33,500 nt of DNA from Chrysomallon squamiferum. Taxonomy: Eukaryota; Mollusca; Gastropoda; Neomphalida; Peltospiridae. The DNA is taken from assembly GCA_012295275.1 (NCBI GenBank), contig CM022665.1, forward strand, positions 16,967,976-17,001,475. Reading direction: 5' to 3'. Positions within the stretch are counted from its first letter, which is position 1. Each line of letters opens with the position of its first letter. Below the pieces are notes generated by a model. The model searched no databases. It was given only the letters and a program-made list of their open reading frames with translations, and had not been told where the DNA came from. Made by a program: the position numbers and the translations under genes. Shown piece after piece: positions 11,601 to 22,580 of this stretch.

Positions 11601-14313
11601 TGTGAAAAATGTAACTGATTTCAGTGGAGTTGTTTATCTTGGTGGTGTGTCTGAAGATGTGGAGGATGAAATGGGATCAGTTACTGGCTTCATTGGATGT
11701 ATTAGAGGATTCTATTACAACAATGTTTTCAAAGATCTGACTCGTGAAATTGATGAAAGCATGACTGGTTTGAACTCTGGATGCATGTCCTCATGTTGGC
11801 CGAATCCTTGTGCTAATGGTGGAGTGTGTCAGGAAGAATGGGGAACCTACAAATGTCTCTGTTCTCACAAGTGGTCTCATCATGGCACCAACTGTGAGAT
11901 CAACATCGACCTTGATGCTGTAACATTTGCAGGACAGAATGATTCCTTTCTCTTTTTTGACATGTCTGACTTTCCTGAGGTCCTTGACCGGACCATCATT
12001 ATGAGCTTCCGAACATTCCAGGAAGAAGCTTTTCTCCTCTACATACATGATCAGTTGAACAATTTTGTACAGCTTGAACTTGTGGACAGTAAGACTATTT
12101 CAATCAGCTACAACAACTTGAACCAGATTGTCAAAGAAAACCTAGAAGTTGAAGGAAATTTGAATGATGGAGCCTGGAAGCAGGTTATTGCTGAGGATTT
12201 CTTCAACTTAACTAAACTTCATATTGAAGGAGCTGAGAAAGTTATTAACTTTAGACGTCTGAAACTGAAACATTATTCTCCTTACCCATTCACTGAAAGC
12301 TCACCGAAGGAGACAGTTCTGTTCCGAATGAGACCTCCCACTGAACCACAACCATTTGTCCATGTGTATGTTGGTGGAGTACCTAAAGATGGCGCTGCTG
12401 TTCCTTCACTTAAAGGTTGTGTAAGAGGTTTGAAAATAGGAAATAATGTCCTGCACTTAGCTCAGACTGCATCTGTTAAAGGAGATGAATCTAAGGTGAC
12501 TCCAGCTTGCAAAACAGGTTGTCAAAAAAATACTTGTTTAAATGGAGGTTTCTGCACTGAGTTTTGGAAATATGGTGAGTTCAAGTGTGACTGTATGGAA
12601 ACTGATTATTCGGGTGAAAGATGTGAGATTGAGCCATTGGTTGCAGTGACAGGGAAATCTTACATCCTGTATGACTTTCAGCTTGGTCCCACAAGTTCTC
12701 ACAGCAAAACAGAACAGCTTTCCTTGTCATTCAAAACAAATGGCACCAGAATGAGAGATTCTGATGGCAACCTGATGGACATGTTGCTAGTCCTGGTCAA
12801 AAGTTCTACAACAGGTGACTACATCATGGTCAAAGTTGAGAAGTCTGGATCCATAATTCTGAATACAAGTCAAGGTTTTGGCAAGTACAGCATGCGAGCT
12901 TCAGGAGATTATGCCAATGGTGTTTTTCATGAATTCTTTTATAAGCGTGAAGCAGCAGATATGTATTTAACTATTGATGGAGATGTAAAGGCCACTAATA
13001 ACTTTCCAGATTACAGCATGGATGAAATAGATACAATTTATATTGGAGGAATACCCCAAGCCCTAAATGAGTTGTCAGAGTACACCAATTTTACAGGATG
13101 TGTGTCTAAAGTTGTCTATATTCCAAAGGCAAATATCCCTGCTAGAGAGAACATTCGGCCCCTGAAGGAGCTGTATCTTAATAACCAAGATGTCAAAGTG
13201 CTTGGACCAAATATTACCAGTTGCCAGAAGGAAAAGCCACCAGCTGCTACAGGAACTCTTGTTCCTGCTGCCAGGAAGACAACCACATTGCGTCGTGAGA
13301 CATTAACCATGCCACCATGGAATCCTGGGATAGCAACACCCAGAATGATTGGTAGCAATCCTGTCCTGACCACAGTGTTACAGTCTACTACCACATCATA
13401 CATAGTAATAACTAACCTCACTTTGCCTGTGATTAAGAATGGTTTTGCTGATGAGTTGACTGTGGCTGTTGCTGTTTCCATTGTTGCAGCACTGTTGATG
13501 ATTGCAGTCATTGTTGCTCTGCTCCTCTGCAGGAAGGGGAAGCGACAAGGCAATGAGTACTTGAAAAAGGATTCTGATTTAGAGATGAAGGAGCCACTGC
13601 AGATCAACCATTATGAACCCAGTCCTGTACCTTCTGACCATTTGGCAAAACTTGATGAGTTCAGCATGATCTCTGCAACACTGGGGCCAAGACCCACCAA
13701 CAAAGTAGAAGCCTCTGATCCAGCAAAACGAATCAGCCAGACTAGTTTTCCTCTTATCCTTGAAGAACCTCACTACCCAAATGTCATATTTAACCAGAGG
13801 AAGAAACGACCTGCATCTTCAATATCTGAAGTGCTGGAGGAAATGGAGAGGAGACAGAAAGGACAGCTGTATGATGACACTTCTGAAAATTCTCCTCACA
13901 GTGATCTTGCAGCTAGGAACCATGGTGAAGGAGAACTGGAGTGGGATCCTATTGCTGACAGGACTCCTCTTACAGTTGGGAACATCACTTTTTTCAACAC
14001 TCCCCTCTTGGCAAAGACGCCTGAGGAGCCTGAAAATGAGATGCTACCAACTAGTGACCATCTGGACACAGACAAAGTTACTGACACTGACCAGCCAAAC
14101 AGTACTACAGAATATAATGGAGACAGTGGTTATGAGGCAGAGTCGAGACCAGAAAACACCGAGGAAGATATCACACCCATCTCAACTGTGGATGATGACT
14201 TGCCTGACAAAATGTACATGTATGATCTGACAAGTTTAGATGATCATTCAAATGACTTGTCTAGTCCTATCAGATGTTTACTAGCAGATCACGAGCGCGA
14301 ATCATTCTTGTGA
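8680..14313 (+). CDS. Neurexin/CASPR-superfamily transmembrane receptor (axotactin-like), single-exon CDS
   Basis: Complete 1,877-residue type I membrane protein if started at 8680. Numbering from that Met: signal peptide 1-21 (MGILLVFGWLLLALHLAG); LamG1 26-211; EGF1 215-248; LamG2 255-437; LamG3 443-618; EGF2 624-656; fibrinogen-like 665-855; LamG4 872-1035; EGF3 1039-1072; LamG5 1081-1277; EGF4 1281-1315; LamG6 1328-1515; Thr/Pro-rich stalk 1516-1590; membrane helix 1593-1616; cytoplasmic tail 1618-1877. LamG domains end in the usual Gly-Cys motif and EGFs carry six cysteines. There are many N-glycosylation sequons outside and none of the neurexin tail sequence inside. Family knowledge: such proteins act in axon-glia and synaptic adhesion. 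The discoidin domain that opens CASPR/Nrx-IV is absent, so an axotactin-like relative is the best guess. The start is chosen because a 3' splice site ends at 8678 and a signal peptide follows. Orthology is inferred; family membership is sure. Confidence 0.93.
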   Translation: MGILLVFGWLLLALHLAGTESVNSTVWTLDGHSYLYVQPNYSSDQNHHLQLTFRTTEPNGLLFYHHITSFNKKTFPFLTSYLFSAEIYLDSIKVSYILNQYSDTVVMGSGLNNDKWQLLDVFLNVESGLLNVTLNKKESQIKMLDSFRLGNAHSILRWSELSSVITFGGIKPSVNGLRSFMGCMSNIKYALQDEHLINVPLQNEGQVIHGCIDRCMKGDNCLNHGRCINRYTHSKCDCFGTDYEGDSCEVKGPTVMTFHGYEWVIYKLYDKPEKQVFLDSTRISFEFKTDRGSGVLLYAVGGAIQHSHVTTSLHAGVLYISVSLGFNDLEFRIGLGLDDNFWHNVTIIHNKNDVSVFLDMEQRTLMSNGSSHFLTLDPKVYFGGGHNFVETRGLHVTQSFVGCLRNVYFNEVSVLYELSKNSDICTYYGGLKPLFGCRTLKEIPFSFPKSSSMLRWNTKLQPDLSVQLKFRTIRKEAILFYVELISWKSEGGGYDFGYLEVWLKNGHPSLHFIPSRNVTFNQVLTIPAFVSNSRWHSMKLILKNSEVKLKIDQVSVNTTRYVKMIQQKGKLVFGYGFRNYKNHEGFVGCMKEIKIQDTAVDPVAALEKSAMGLKLDGCDLVDYCATTNICEHNSICLSDWSGVQCDCHEHYEGKACHFSKHLKTCDSYFQSGENNSGVFVIDVDGDGPLEPTYVYCNMNVLHNNHKYGDTIINHNFQPSTTIRMKGSANRRYHIVYQEMAPEHLKELTSYSASCEQQIQYDCYQSALSLGEKTWFQAANGEIVDYIGSSKSGYCNCPDGSMCDGKRCYCDHELPEWRRDLGFNRVKKQLPLVDITVLQHPHGKANLTLGPLQCWGNVHQPLDKSVTLTQEQSFIRLFAWQKGEMSFQLKTYQSHSLVMYQSPTTENPNKMSISIESDHSMKFSFFLKGHSIAAVLHSLTPLDNGNWHSVTIEHDMYNIRIKLDKSSKIVDLPEHVKNVTDFSGVVYLGGVSEDVEDEMGSVTGFIGCIRGFYYNNVFKDLTREIDESMTGLNSGCMSSCWPNPCANGGVCQEEWGTYKCLCSHKWSHHGTNCEINIDLDAVTFAGQNDSFLFFDMSDFPEVLDRTIIMSFRTFQEEAFLLYIHDQLNNFVQLELVDSKTISISYNNLNQIVKENLEVEGNLNDGAWKQVIAEDFFNLTKLHIEGAEKVINFRRLKLKHYSPYPFTESSPKETVLFRMRPPTEPQPFVHVYVGGVPKDGAAVPSLKGCVRGLKIGNNVLHLAQTASVKGDESKVTPACKTGCQKNTCLNGGFCTEFWKYGEFKCDCMETDYSGERCEIEPLVAVTGKSYILYDFQLGPTSSHSKTEQLSLSFKTNGTRMRDSDGNLMDMLLVLVKSSTTGDYIMVKVEKSGSIILNTSQGFGKYSMRASGDYANGVFHEFFYKREAADMYLTIDGDVKATNNFPDYSMDEIDTIYIGGIPQALNELSEYTNFTGCVSKVVYIPKANIPARENIRPLKELYLNNQDVKVLGPNITSCQKEKPPAATGTLVPAARKTTTLRRETLTMPPWNPGIATPRMIGSNPVLTTVLQSTTTSYIVITNLTLPVIKNGFADELTVAVAVSIVAALLMIAVIVALLLCRKGKRQGNEYLKKDSDLEMKEPLQINHYEPSPVPSDHLAKLDEFSMISATLGPRPTNKVEASDPAKRISQTSFPLILEEPHYPNVIFNQRKKRPASSISEVLEEMERRQKGQLYDDTSENSPHSDLAARNHGEGELEWDPIADRTPLTVGNITFFNTPLLAKTPEEPENEMLPTSDHLDTDKVTDTDQPNSTTEYNGDSGYEAESRPENTEEDITPISTVDDDLPDKMYMYDLTSLDDHSNDLSSPIRCLLADHERESFL

Positions 14314-14320
14314 GAAGTGC

Positions 14321-14505
14321 TTTAAAATCAAATTTTACTTCTTATTCAAGAAATCCACAGATAGTGCAGAAAGTCTACAAGTATAAAAAAAAAGAAGAAA
14401 AAAAGACACACAACTCAAAAATATGTGCTTTGTTATGTTTAAAATCAAATTTTCCTTCTTGTTCAAGAATTCTACAGATACTCTAAAGAAAGTTTATAAG
14501 TTAAA
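14321..14505 (+). repeat. 117 bp tandem duplication right after the receptor stop codon
   Basis: tttaaaatcaaatttt(a/c)cttctt(a/g)ttcaagaa starts at 14321 and again at 14438. The similarity extends about 68 bp in each copy, through (t)ctacagata and agaaagt(c/t)ta. The first copy starts 7 bases after the TGA. Confidence 0.85.
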
Positions 14506-15626
14506 AAACAACTCCAAAATTGTGGAATAATATTCACTAATATGGATTTTTATTAACTGTTGTGTTTCCTGAATATTGACCAGTGTTGACATTTTAAAAC
14601 TTAATGAAAATGTTCTCTTCCCTGTTTTTCTTTTTTTTTATAATCTGCAGACTCTAACAGATGTGTGCTAAAATTATTTTCATTTATTTAAACACTGATG
14701 TACTTAACTGATGCAAAAATAATCTGAAGAAGAAATACATGTGTCAGTGTTTTTCATAAATGTAAATTTTTCCCGGTAAAAATGGTTGTAGATGCCATAT
14801 TTGGAAGTTCTTCCAGATATATTGTGTGTTCTTGTTGTGAGTGTTCATGTTGTCATTTTTCAAAACAAACTGATGTGCTGTCTGCTGATTCTTCAATATA
14901 TAATATATAGATATTTATATCTTCATGTTGCCAGTTATGCAGAATCTTAGATCCTGTGTGTGACTTTTTCAGCTACTGCAACATTAATATAAAATTATCC
15001 ATTGCATCACTGTTCAATGAATGTTTGCTGTTACAGTTGTGCAGAATTATCCACCGCTGTTTTGCAGATTTTGCCATTGTGGAGTTTGCAATTAGACTAG
15101 TTCAAAATTACTGCAGTTTCTTCGTGTAAGAATTTGGCAGTGATGTTCAGTATGAATTTATCAATTAACAGTGAAAATATTTATTGCAGATTTTGAAGTG
15201 ATTTCAGATATGAAACGTCTTCAATGAAAGTATATTGCATTTAGCATATTGGACACTTTTCACATTTAGCAGTGACACAGTGAATTGCAGTCACTGCAGA
15301 TGGCTAAAGAAATTTGTGAAACTTCATTGTGCAACTACTGGATCAACTGTCTCCTGCTATGATGGCAAAGAACAAATTTTTCATCTTACTGATTTATGTT
15401 TTGAATATTTGTGTATTGATATAGTTTCTGAAGCTGTTCTTTCTCAAGCTATGAGAGTCGCTTTGGAAGTTTTTATGAGTTTTGTTTGTAATATTCATAT
15501 TGCCATTTGTATTGGAATTTAAAAAAATATATTTAAAGCCTGCCATTAGACATTATGCAACATTTTTGGCTAACAGTATTTTTTATTTTATTATTTTTTA
15601 TTTTATTTTATTATTTTTTTATTTTG

Positions 15627-15655
<29 letters not shown>
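15627..15655. repeat. Poly-T tract
   Basis: About 29 consecutive T after a tttta-rich run. Confidence 0.95.
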
Positions 15656-15659
<4 letters not shown>

Positions 15660-15710
15660 GTTATTGCAACATAATGGCTAAAAAAAACAACAACAAAACC
15701 CACCATTATT

Positions 15711-15716
15711 AATAAA
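15711..15716 (+). promoter_or_regulatory. Candidate early poly(A) signal (AATAAA)
   Basis: AATAAA lies 1.4 kb after the receptor stop. It is a chance-level motif in this composition and is listed as the alternative to the site at 24678. Confidence 0.15.
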
Positions 15717-16179
15717 CAAAGTATGATTACAGGTATCTATCACTGTAAGACACTTGTAATAACATTAAAATATACTAAGAAAATAATAGTTACGAAGGAG
15801 GTAATATGCTTGAAAACAAGAGATAAACAATATATGTAATACAATTGCACAGAATGAATAGCTGGGTAATCCATATGAGAACGAGTGGTGGAAAATTAAA
15901 GATAAGCAACGAAAGCTACACAGTAATATAATAGCCAGTAAAGATGTGGTATCTTTGTTCATCATATTAGTAGTAATAGAATTACAAGTTGTTTTTTTTA
16001 ACAACTCAGTGATAGAACCTAACATCCAAGTGTTTATTAGATTAAGGAGCAACCGAACTGCTGTTTACTGCAGATGTATGTATTACGCCACACATGGCAT
16101 GTAATAATATAGTGATGTTTGTTAATTAGGCTTCAGTATAACAGACCTTTCTTGAATTACTTATATACATGTAGATAGG

Positions 16180-16415
16180 TAGACATAATTACATACATGT
16201 GCAGATGCAAGCACATATATGCACACACATACCCACACATACCTACATACAAACACACATACACACACACGTATGTATATATATATATGTATGAACATAT
16301 GTATACAACAACAAAACATGTATATACAATGTATATACATGAAGATGCAGATACACAAGCATTCATATATGTATAAAAACACGCACATACACGCACACAT
16401 GCAAATACACCATTA
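16180..16415. repeat. CA/TATG-rich compound microsatellite
   Basis: Interrupted acac, acat and gtatgtat units with a central (TA)n. Open frames on both strands are repeat artefacts. Confidence 0.9.
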
Positions 16416-16627
16416 AAATCAAATCAGTATAATTATTAAAAAAATAATAATAATTAAAATAATTAAAAAGTTAATTTAATTTTCATCAAGCTGATGTGAC
16501 AGCTGTTAACTTTTTGACTTGAGAAAACAGACTGTGTTGGTGTTTCTGATAACCAGAGATTTGTGTTAAACTGGTTCATCTGAAAGTTTACTTTTTTATC
16601 TCTAACTGATGTTTACCCTGTCAACAG

Positions 16628-16699
16628 TCAGTGTACATCACACCTGACAGAGGTGGATGTAGGTAAATACCACCCACTCTGACAGTGTGTGTTCTCCAA
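16628..16699 (+). repeat. Imperfect inverted repeat (hairpin)
   Basis: The arm acatcacacctgacagaggtgg (about 16635-16656) faces ccacccactctgacagtgtgtg (about 16670-16691) across a 13-base loop. There are a few mismatches and one small indel. Confidence 0.55.
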
Positions 16700-16726
16700 C
16701 TCTGATTAGATAAAGTGTTGTCTGGA

Positions 16727-16872
16727 CAGTATATATATATAGTATGTGTGTGTATGTGTCTATATAAATTCATTCCTCTGTGTGTATGTATAAACATGCA
16801 CACACACACACACAACATACATACACATATACATAGATATCTATAGATACATGTCAGTATACACACACACAT
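16727..16872. repeat. (TA)n, (TG)n and (CA)n patches
   Basis: Short interrupted dinucleotide tracts, including a (CA)7 at about 16799-16814. Confidence 0.85.
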
Positions 16873-18809
16873 GCATATATGAAAATTGTACACATTTTCA
16901 CACTTATTTTCTGTTTAAATAAACTTTTCTCATTCATATATAAATTTCTCTTATGCCAATACACCCAGTAGATTTCTTTCTCCTTTGACATTTATAAAAA
17001 AAATATTTTGCTACTATGAATGCACAGATATTGTAATTTAATCAAATAACTTCATGATTAATCCACCCCACCAGGTCCAATTTAATTAAAACAGTTCAAA
17101 GTATTATTGTCTAATACTGCTTCTTCATGTAATGAAATATGGATTTATATGTCACTGATTTTATTTTATTTTAATTTATTATTATTTTTTTTAATTTAAT
17201 TTATATATATATGTGTTTTTGTTGTTCTTAATCAAAATCTGTTTCTGGGAAATGTCAGATAAACATTTTTCATATTTATTTGTTGTAACTTGATACTATT
17301 GCCAGTATTGTCAATGTTCTGTTTGAACACTAATTTGTCTTTTGTAAACAAACCCAGTTTAATCAAAATGTTTTGACCAAATGTAATGGGGAGGCAAATG
17401 TGTTGTTTTTTTGTTTTTGTTTTTTTTGTTAACCAACTTTTTAACTAATACTTTTATCAATTTCTTTGTTCTTTGTTAATGACTATTATGTTTCTATTAA
17501 AGCCAATTAAACTAAATTAAACTTGAATTTATATTGATAATGTATTTAACTATTGTTTATTACATATGGCAGAACATTTTTGAAGAATTCGTTATCTTCA
17601 CTGTTTTTGTTAATGCATTTAGAATCAACATGATAGAATTAATCTTAAAAGTTAGATGATTTTGTGTTTAATTATAATTGCTCATATCAGCATGATTTTT
17701 AATACATTTTTCTTGTTACTGTTGTTTAATCAAAATAATATCAATTACCTTTTTACTATTATTTCTCTTATTATTATTATTAACATTATTATTGTTATTA
17801 TTGTCATTATTAGTATTATTTATTTATTTATTTATTTACTTTTGTTGTTATCTCTGTTTACATTGGGGTTCTATTTTAAGGGTATTTTTGGTAATATGAA
17901 GAAATAGTCTGAAAATATCTGCATACTTCAAATTATTGTTTCTTTTTTGCCATCCATTCCTGATTAGAAAGTTTAATAACGAAAGAATACAGATAAAATA
18001 CTTGGGTGTTGTCCAGGATGGACTGATATGTTTTAGTTTCTTATCTCTCCATCATAAATGTGACAGTGTTAGTAACAGTATTATTTTATTGACATAAGTT
18101 GCTATTAAGGATAATAGGTAGCTAAAACCAAATAAAATAATAACTTTTGAATACAAGGAATTATTTTTTTTAGGCTATTTGTTCATACTGCCAACAGATA
18201 CATTTTAATAACATGCAGTCTCATTATCTGAAAACAGTTCTTAATTTGCTCAGCAGTTTTATTTATTTATGTATTTATTTATTTATGTAAATCACTGGTT
18301 TAGATCTTAATGACAACTTGATTCTATCAGGGCAATTGTTAACACAGTATAATTATATACATAGTTTAAATATATAAAAATATAGGCACCCTTTGTTCAG
18401 TATGTTTAAACTGATGTATTCGTTAATAACATTAATTTCTCAATTTATGAGGTTCAAACACCACTCTTTGTTTGAAGTATAATTATTTAATTAAATTAAT
18501 TATCATTTTGCATAGAGCAGTTATAATAATCTTTGTCATGTAAGTACATGTATATGTTCATGTATTTTGGCCATTTTTGTCAGTGTGGGCACATGACTTT
18601 ATGCAATATTTGTTCAATAGTTAATGTTGCTTTAGTAGTTACTGTTATAATTATATTATTATTATTTTTTTTTTTTTTACATTCATCATGATATAATATC
18701 AAATTATTTTGATTAAATAATACTAATACATGTCCCATAGAAAACAATCTATGAATTTTATTTTTAATAAAAAAAAATGTTTTAAAGCAAGTAACAACAA
18801 ATGTATTTA

Positions 18810-18826
18810 AAAAAAAAAAAAAAAAG
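18810..18826. repeat. Poly-A tract
   Basis: About 17 consecutive A followed by gaaagaaagag. Confidence 0.9.
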
Positions 18827-19041
18827 AAAGAAAGAGAAAAAGAACAATACTGACATATATAGATTAAATTAAATCTCATTGCATTCAAATCACTGCCATT
18901 TTGTCTCTTCTCAGTAATCGTGTTTATTATATTACAAAAAGTATATTAAAAACATTTTTTGTTATAGGCCCACAGAAGTTATCTCCCATGTATGTTTTTT
19001 CTATCTACCAAGAGTTCTTTTTATTTATCTTAAATGTATTG

Positions 19042-19042
19042 C

Positions 19043-19096
<54 letters not shown>

Positions 19097-19110
19097 TACT
19101 ACTACTACTT
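19042..19110. repeat. (ATT)n/(ACT)n microsatellite
   Basis: About 17 ATT units, then five ACT-type units. Confidence 0.97.
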
Positions 19111-19346
19111 CTAATATCATCATCATTTCTTCTTCTCTAATTTCTTCATTGAAAACTGATAATACTGATTTAGAAAGTAATAATTTTTCAAACTTTATTC
19201 AGATAAATTACTGATATCTTTCAATACCAGTTTAATTCTAGGTTAAATAGTAGGTTTTTTTTTGTTTTTGTTTTGTTTTTTATCAATCACGTAGAAGATT
19301 TTTATGGTACATTCAGGCTTTGAAATAGAAATGTATTTTAACATAA

Positions 19347-19391
19347 ACACACACCACACATACACACATACACACACACACACACACACAC
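19347..19391. repeat. (CA)n microsatellite
   Basis: Interrupted then pure CA run. Confidence 0.95.
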
Positions 19392-20567
19392 AGAGCTTGT
19401 TTACTACCAAGACACATCGTCACCAGCTACTAAATATAGTATTTTACCAAGAAGACGTCAGATTCTCAGAAATTAAGTCTCACACTTAACAAGTTTCCAG
19501 TGACACTGTAGACAGAGTGTGTGAACTAATCATGAAAATCAAATAACACAGCTAGAAATAAAGTGATGAACTTCAGAGGCAGTTATTTTCAAATCTCTTG
19601 AGAGTACCAGTATTTCCCATCTCAATGAGTCACAGATGATGTTGAGATAAATAGACATTTTTGATTGGTAAATGTTCAAAGAATTTTTTGAAAATTACAG
19701 TTTTATTATTAAAATTTAAAAGGTGATATTTGAATACCCTTCATTTGTCAATGAGGGAATCTTATTGTAGAGTACTGAATTTTACTTCTTTTTTATTTTT
19801 ATTTTTATTTTTTTTTAATTCCCTGTTGCTTTCCCCTGATGGAAAAAAAAAAATATATATATAACAATTGCAAAATGGTATTTCATTTCACTAAAAAGCG
19901 ATAGATTATATCATGTAGCTTCTTACACATGGCTTTGAATATCTTTTTTTTGAGGGGGGGGTTGTGTGTGTGATTTTTTTTCAAACTTAATTTTTTTTTT
20001 TTTTTTTTCGAATAAATTCTGTATTGTGACAGATGTTTGTATACACAGCAAAAATAATAAGAATTTGAAGTTTAAATTGTAGTTGGTTTATGATACTTAA
20101 GGATAAAAAGGTGTTATTTTTTATTTTTTATTATTGTTGTTGTTATTATTTTAATATTACATTTTTTACCAGTTTGATTGTTTTCTATTTATCAATATGT
20201 TTTTGATGTTGTTCATTATTACTACAGATTATTATTAATGTTTACATTTTTTAACATTTGTTATTGAATTGTTGTTGCTGGAATTTCTTTTTGTTAGAAT
20301 TTTATTTTTTATTTTAGCTTAATTTGTGTTGGCTTATTAATGTTCATCCATATAAGTAAAAAGTGTGTGTTAACTATACCTGTATGAACATGCTGTTAAT
20401 TTAATTTAATTTTATTTTATAAATCGTTATCCATTTTATGTAAAAGTTGTGTCATTTAGCTTTGGCTGAGACAAATATGCCAGTATGATATTCACAACTG
20501 TTTTTTTTTCTTTTTTCTGCTTTACATTTGAAAATCTGTGAATCATTTTCTGTGATATTACAATAAT

Positions 20568-20591
20568 AAAAAAAAAAAAAAAAAAAAAAAA
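20568..20591. repeat. Poly-A tract
   Basis: About 23 consecutive A. Confidence 0.93.
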
Positions 20592-21733
20592 TCAGAAGCC
20601 AAAAAATGAAACAGCAAAAATATTCCTGAATCAAAACTTTGTTTCATTTTATTTATATCATTAATTAGTCATATTGACTTACTTTTCACAACAAGCATAT
20701 ATCATTATCTAATTAACATCGTCAAAACTGCAGGTAATTTGGTATTTTGAAAGCTCATTCTTTTTTTTCTTGTTTCTTTTTTTTTGATATTTGAATTAAT
20801 ATTGTAGAAATAAATTTAGTTTGATGTATATATATTTTTTTAATACTTGGATTAATATTATAATCTTTTATTCTGACATCAGTTTTCATATTAAACTGAA
20901 TACTGTCACCAGATAGCCTATGTACTTTATGCTGATGAAAGTAAAATATTGTTCATTTTCTAGATATGACATTTTTCTTTTTTTCTTCATTACAAATTTG
21001 TTTTAAATATTAGTTAGTGAGACCAAAAATAAAAGCACATGATTTTTAAAGCTGTTTATTTATTTATTTATTTTTATCTTTGGAATCTCATATTTTATAA
21101 TTTCCCTTATTTTTTAATTTGTATCTTATAAATTTATGATTTTTTTGTTTGTTTTGTTTTTTTCAATAATTTTGTCTCAATATTTTAGTGCTGTGTGTGA
21201 TTTTTCTAAGACTTTTTTTTTCAAAGATCTGAACATTCCATTAATTTGTTAAAACAGTTAATAAATAATTTGAAAAATCAAAACACAAAGACTTCTCATT
21301 CTCCGTCCATCTATACATTTTAAAATCATCTTTGCATCTCCACAACAATTTGTTACAGTTTATAATATTTATAAAGAGCACTTTGCCATCTAAAGTATGT
21401 CACCAAAAACAACCTTGTTTGAATAAAACAAAAAAATCCATGTTTGTATGTATTATTTGAATCCCCAGACTTAATTAAATTCAACAAAAGAACTTTGTTT
21501 ATATTATATTAATAATGCAATTAGTTTTAAAATAATATTCCTGAACATTTGTGTATGGAGAATATTAAATATCAACTTGTTTAAATTCACTAAATGAAAC
21601 TTTATATATAGTAAAGTAATGAACAGTAAAAATCTTTCAAATTCTTTTAGGATTTTTTTTATTACAGTTAAGATGTTTTCATAGTGCAGTGTTGGATGTT
21701 CAGACTGAACTGAAAAAGCAAATTTTCATTTTA

Positions 21734-21736
<3 letters not shown>

Positions 21737-21776
<40 letters not shown>

Positions 21777-21777
21777 T
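21737..21777. repeat. (ATT)n microsatellite
   Basis: About 13 pure units. Confidence 0.97.
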
Positions 21778-22534
21778 TATCTCTTTTAGTGTCAGTATTT
21801 TTTAAACATAATCTTCAAATCCTGTTATGTCCATTAAACAATAATCTTAAATATAAATATATTTTCTTCTGGATGAATTTTATGATTTCATGAACACAGC
21901 TGATATTGTATTTTTATTTGTTGCCTCATCATCTTCATTTTGTTTTTTTGTTTATTTTTCCCACCTGAACAATAAATAGTAATTTTGTTTACTTTTTACT
22001 GTATAATTTCAATACCTTTACATAATTAGTTAATGTTTGAGCTTTGCTTTGTTTTGGTTAAAAGTTATTTTAAAAATGTTAAAAGTTTCTTTATCAGATC
22101 ACTCCTATTCATTTAAATCTTTCTTGTTAATACTACTATTATTATTATTATAAATAACAGTAATATTATAATTTCATTAATAACACTGAATTCATATTCA
22201 ATAATAATTATTATCATTTATAAATGCTAAATTGATAGCATTTTCCTGGTAGACAGTTATATATAAAAAAAAACAGTTTATCTTGAGATTCCTGTAAGTA
22301 AAATTATTGTACACATATTTTTGGTTTTGTTTCAGGGGATGGGTGTGAGATTTTTTTTGTGCCTTAACTAAGTAATAATTATAAGATATAAATTCTAGAC
22401 ACTTAAAATGGCCATTTTGTTGTTTTTATGTGAATTAAGAACAAAAAATGTATTCTGCCCTTCATTGATTCACATTCAAATGTAAATATATTTCATTTCA
22501 TTTCAGTACTTTTATCACCATATTTAATATTTAA

Positions 22535-22535
<1 letters not shown>

Positions 22536-22580
<45 letters not shown>
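22536..22580. repeat. (ATT)n microsatellite
   Basis: About 15 pure units. Confidence 0.97.

Noticed and set aside
11116-14230. Open frames in other frames and on the opposite strand across the receptor exon
   Set aside because: Shadows of the long receptor reading frame.
15235-15522. 95-codon + strand open frame after the receptor gene
   Set aside because: No recognisable domain and no upstream promoter. Most likely chance within non-coding T-rich sequence.
16157-16893. Cys/Tyr/His-rich open frames on both strands
   Set aside because: Translations of CA, TATG and TG simple repeats.
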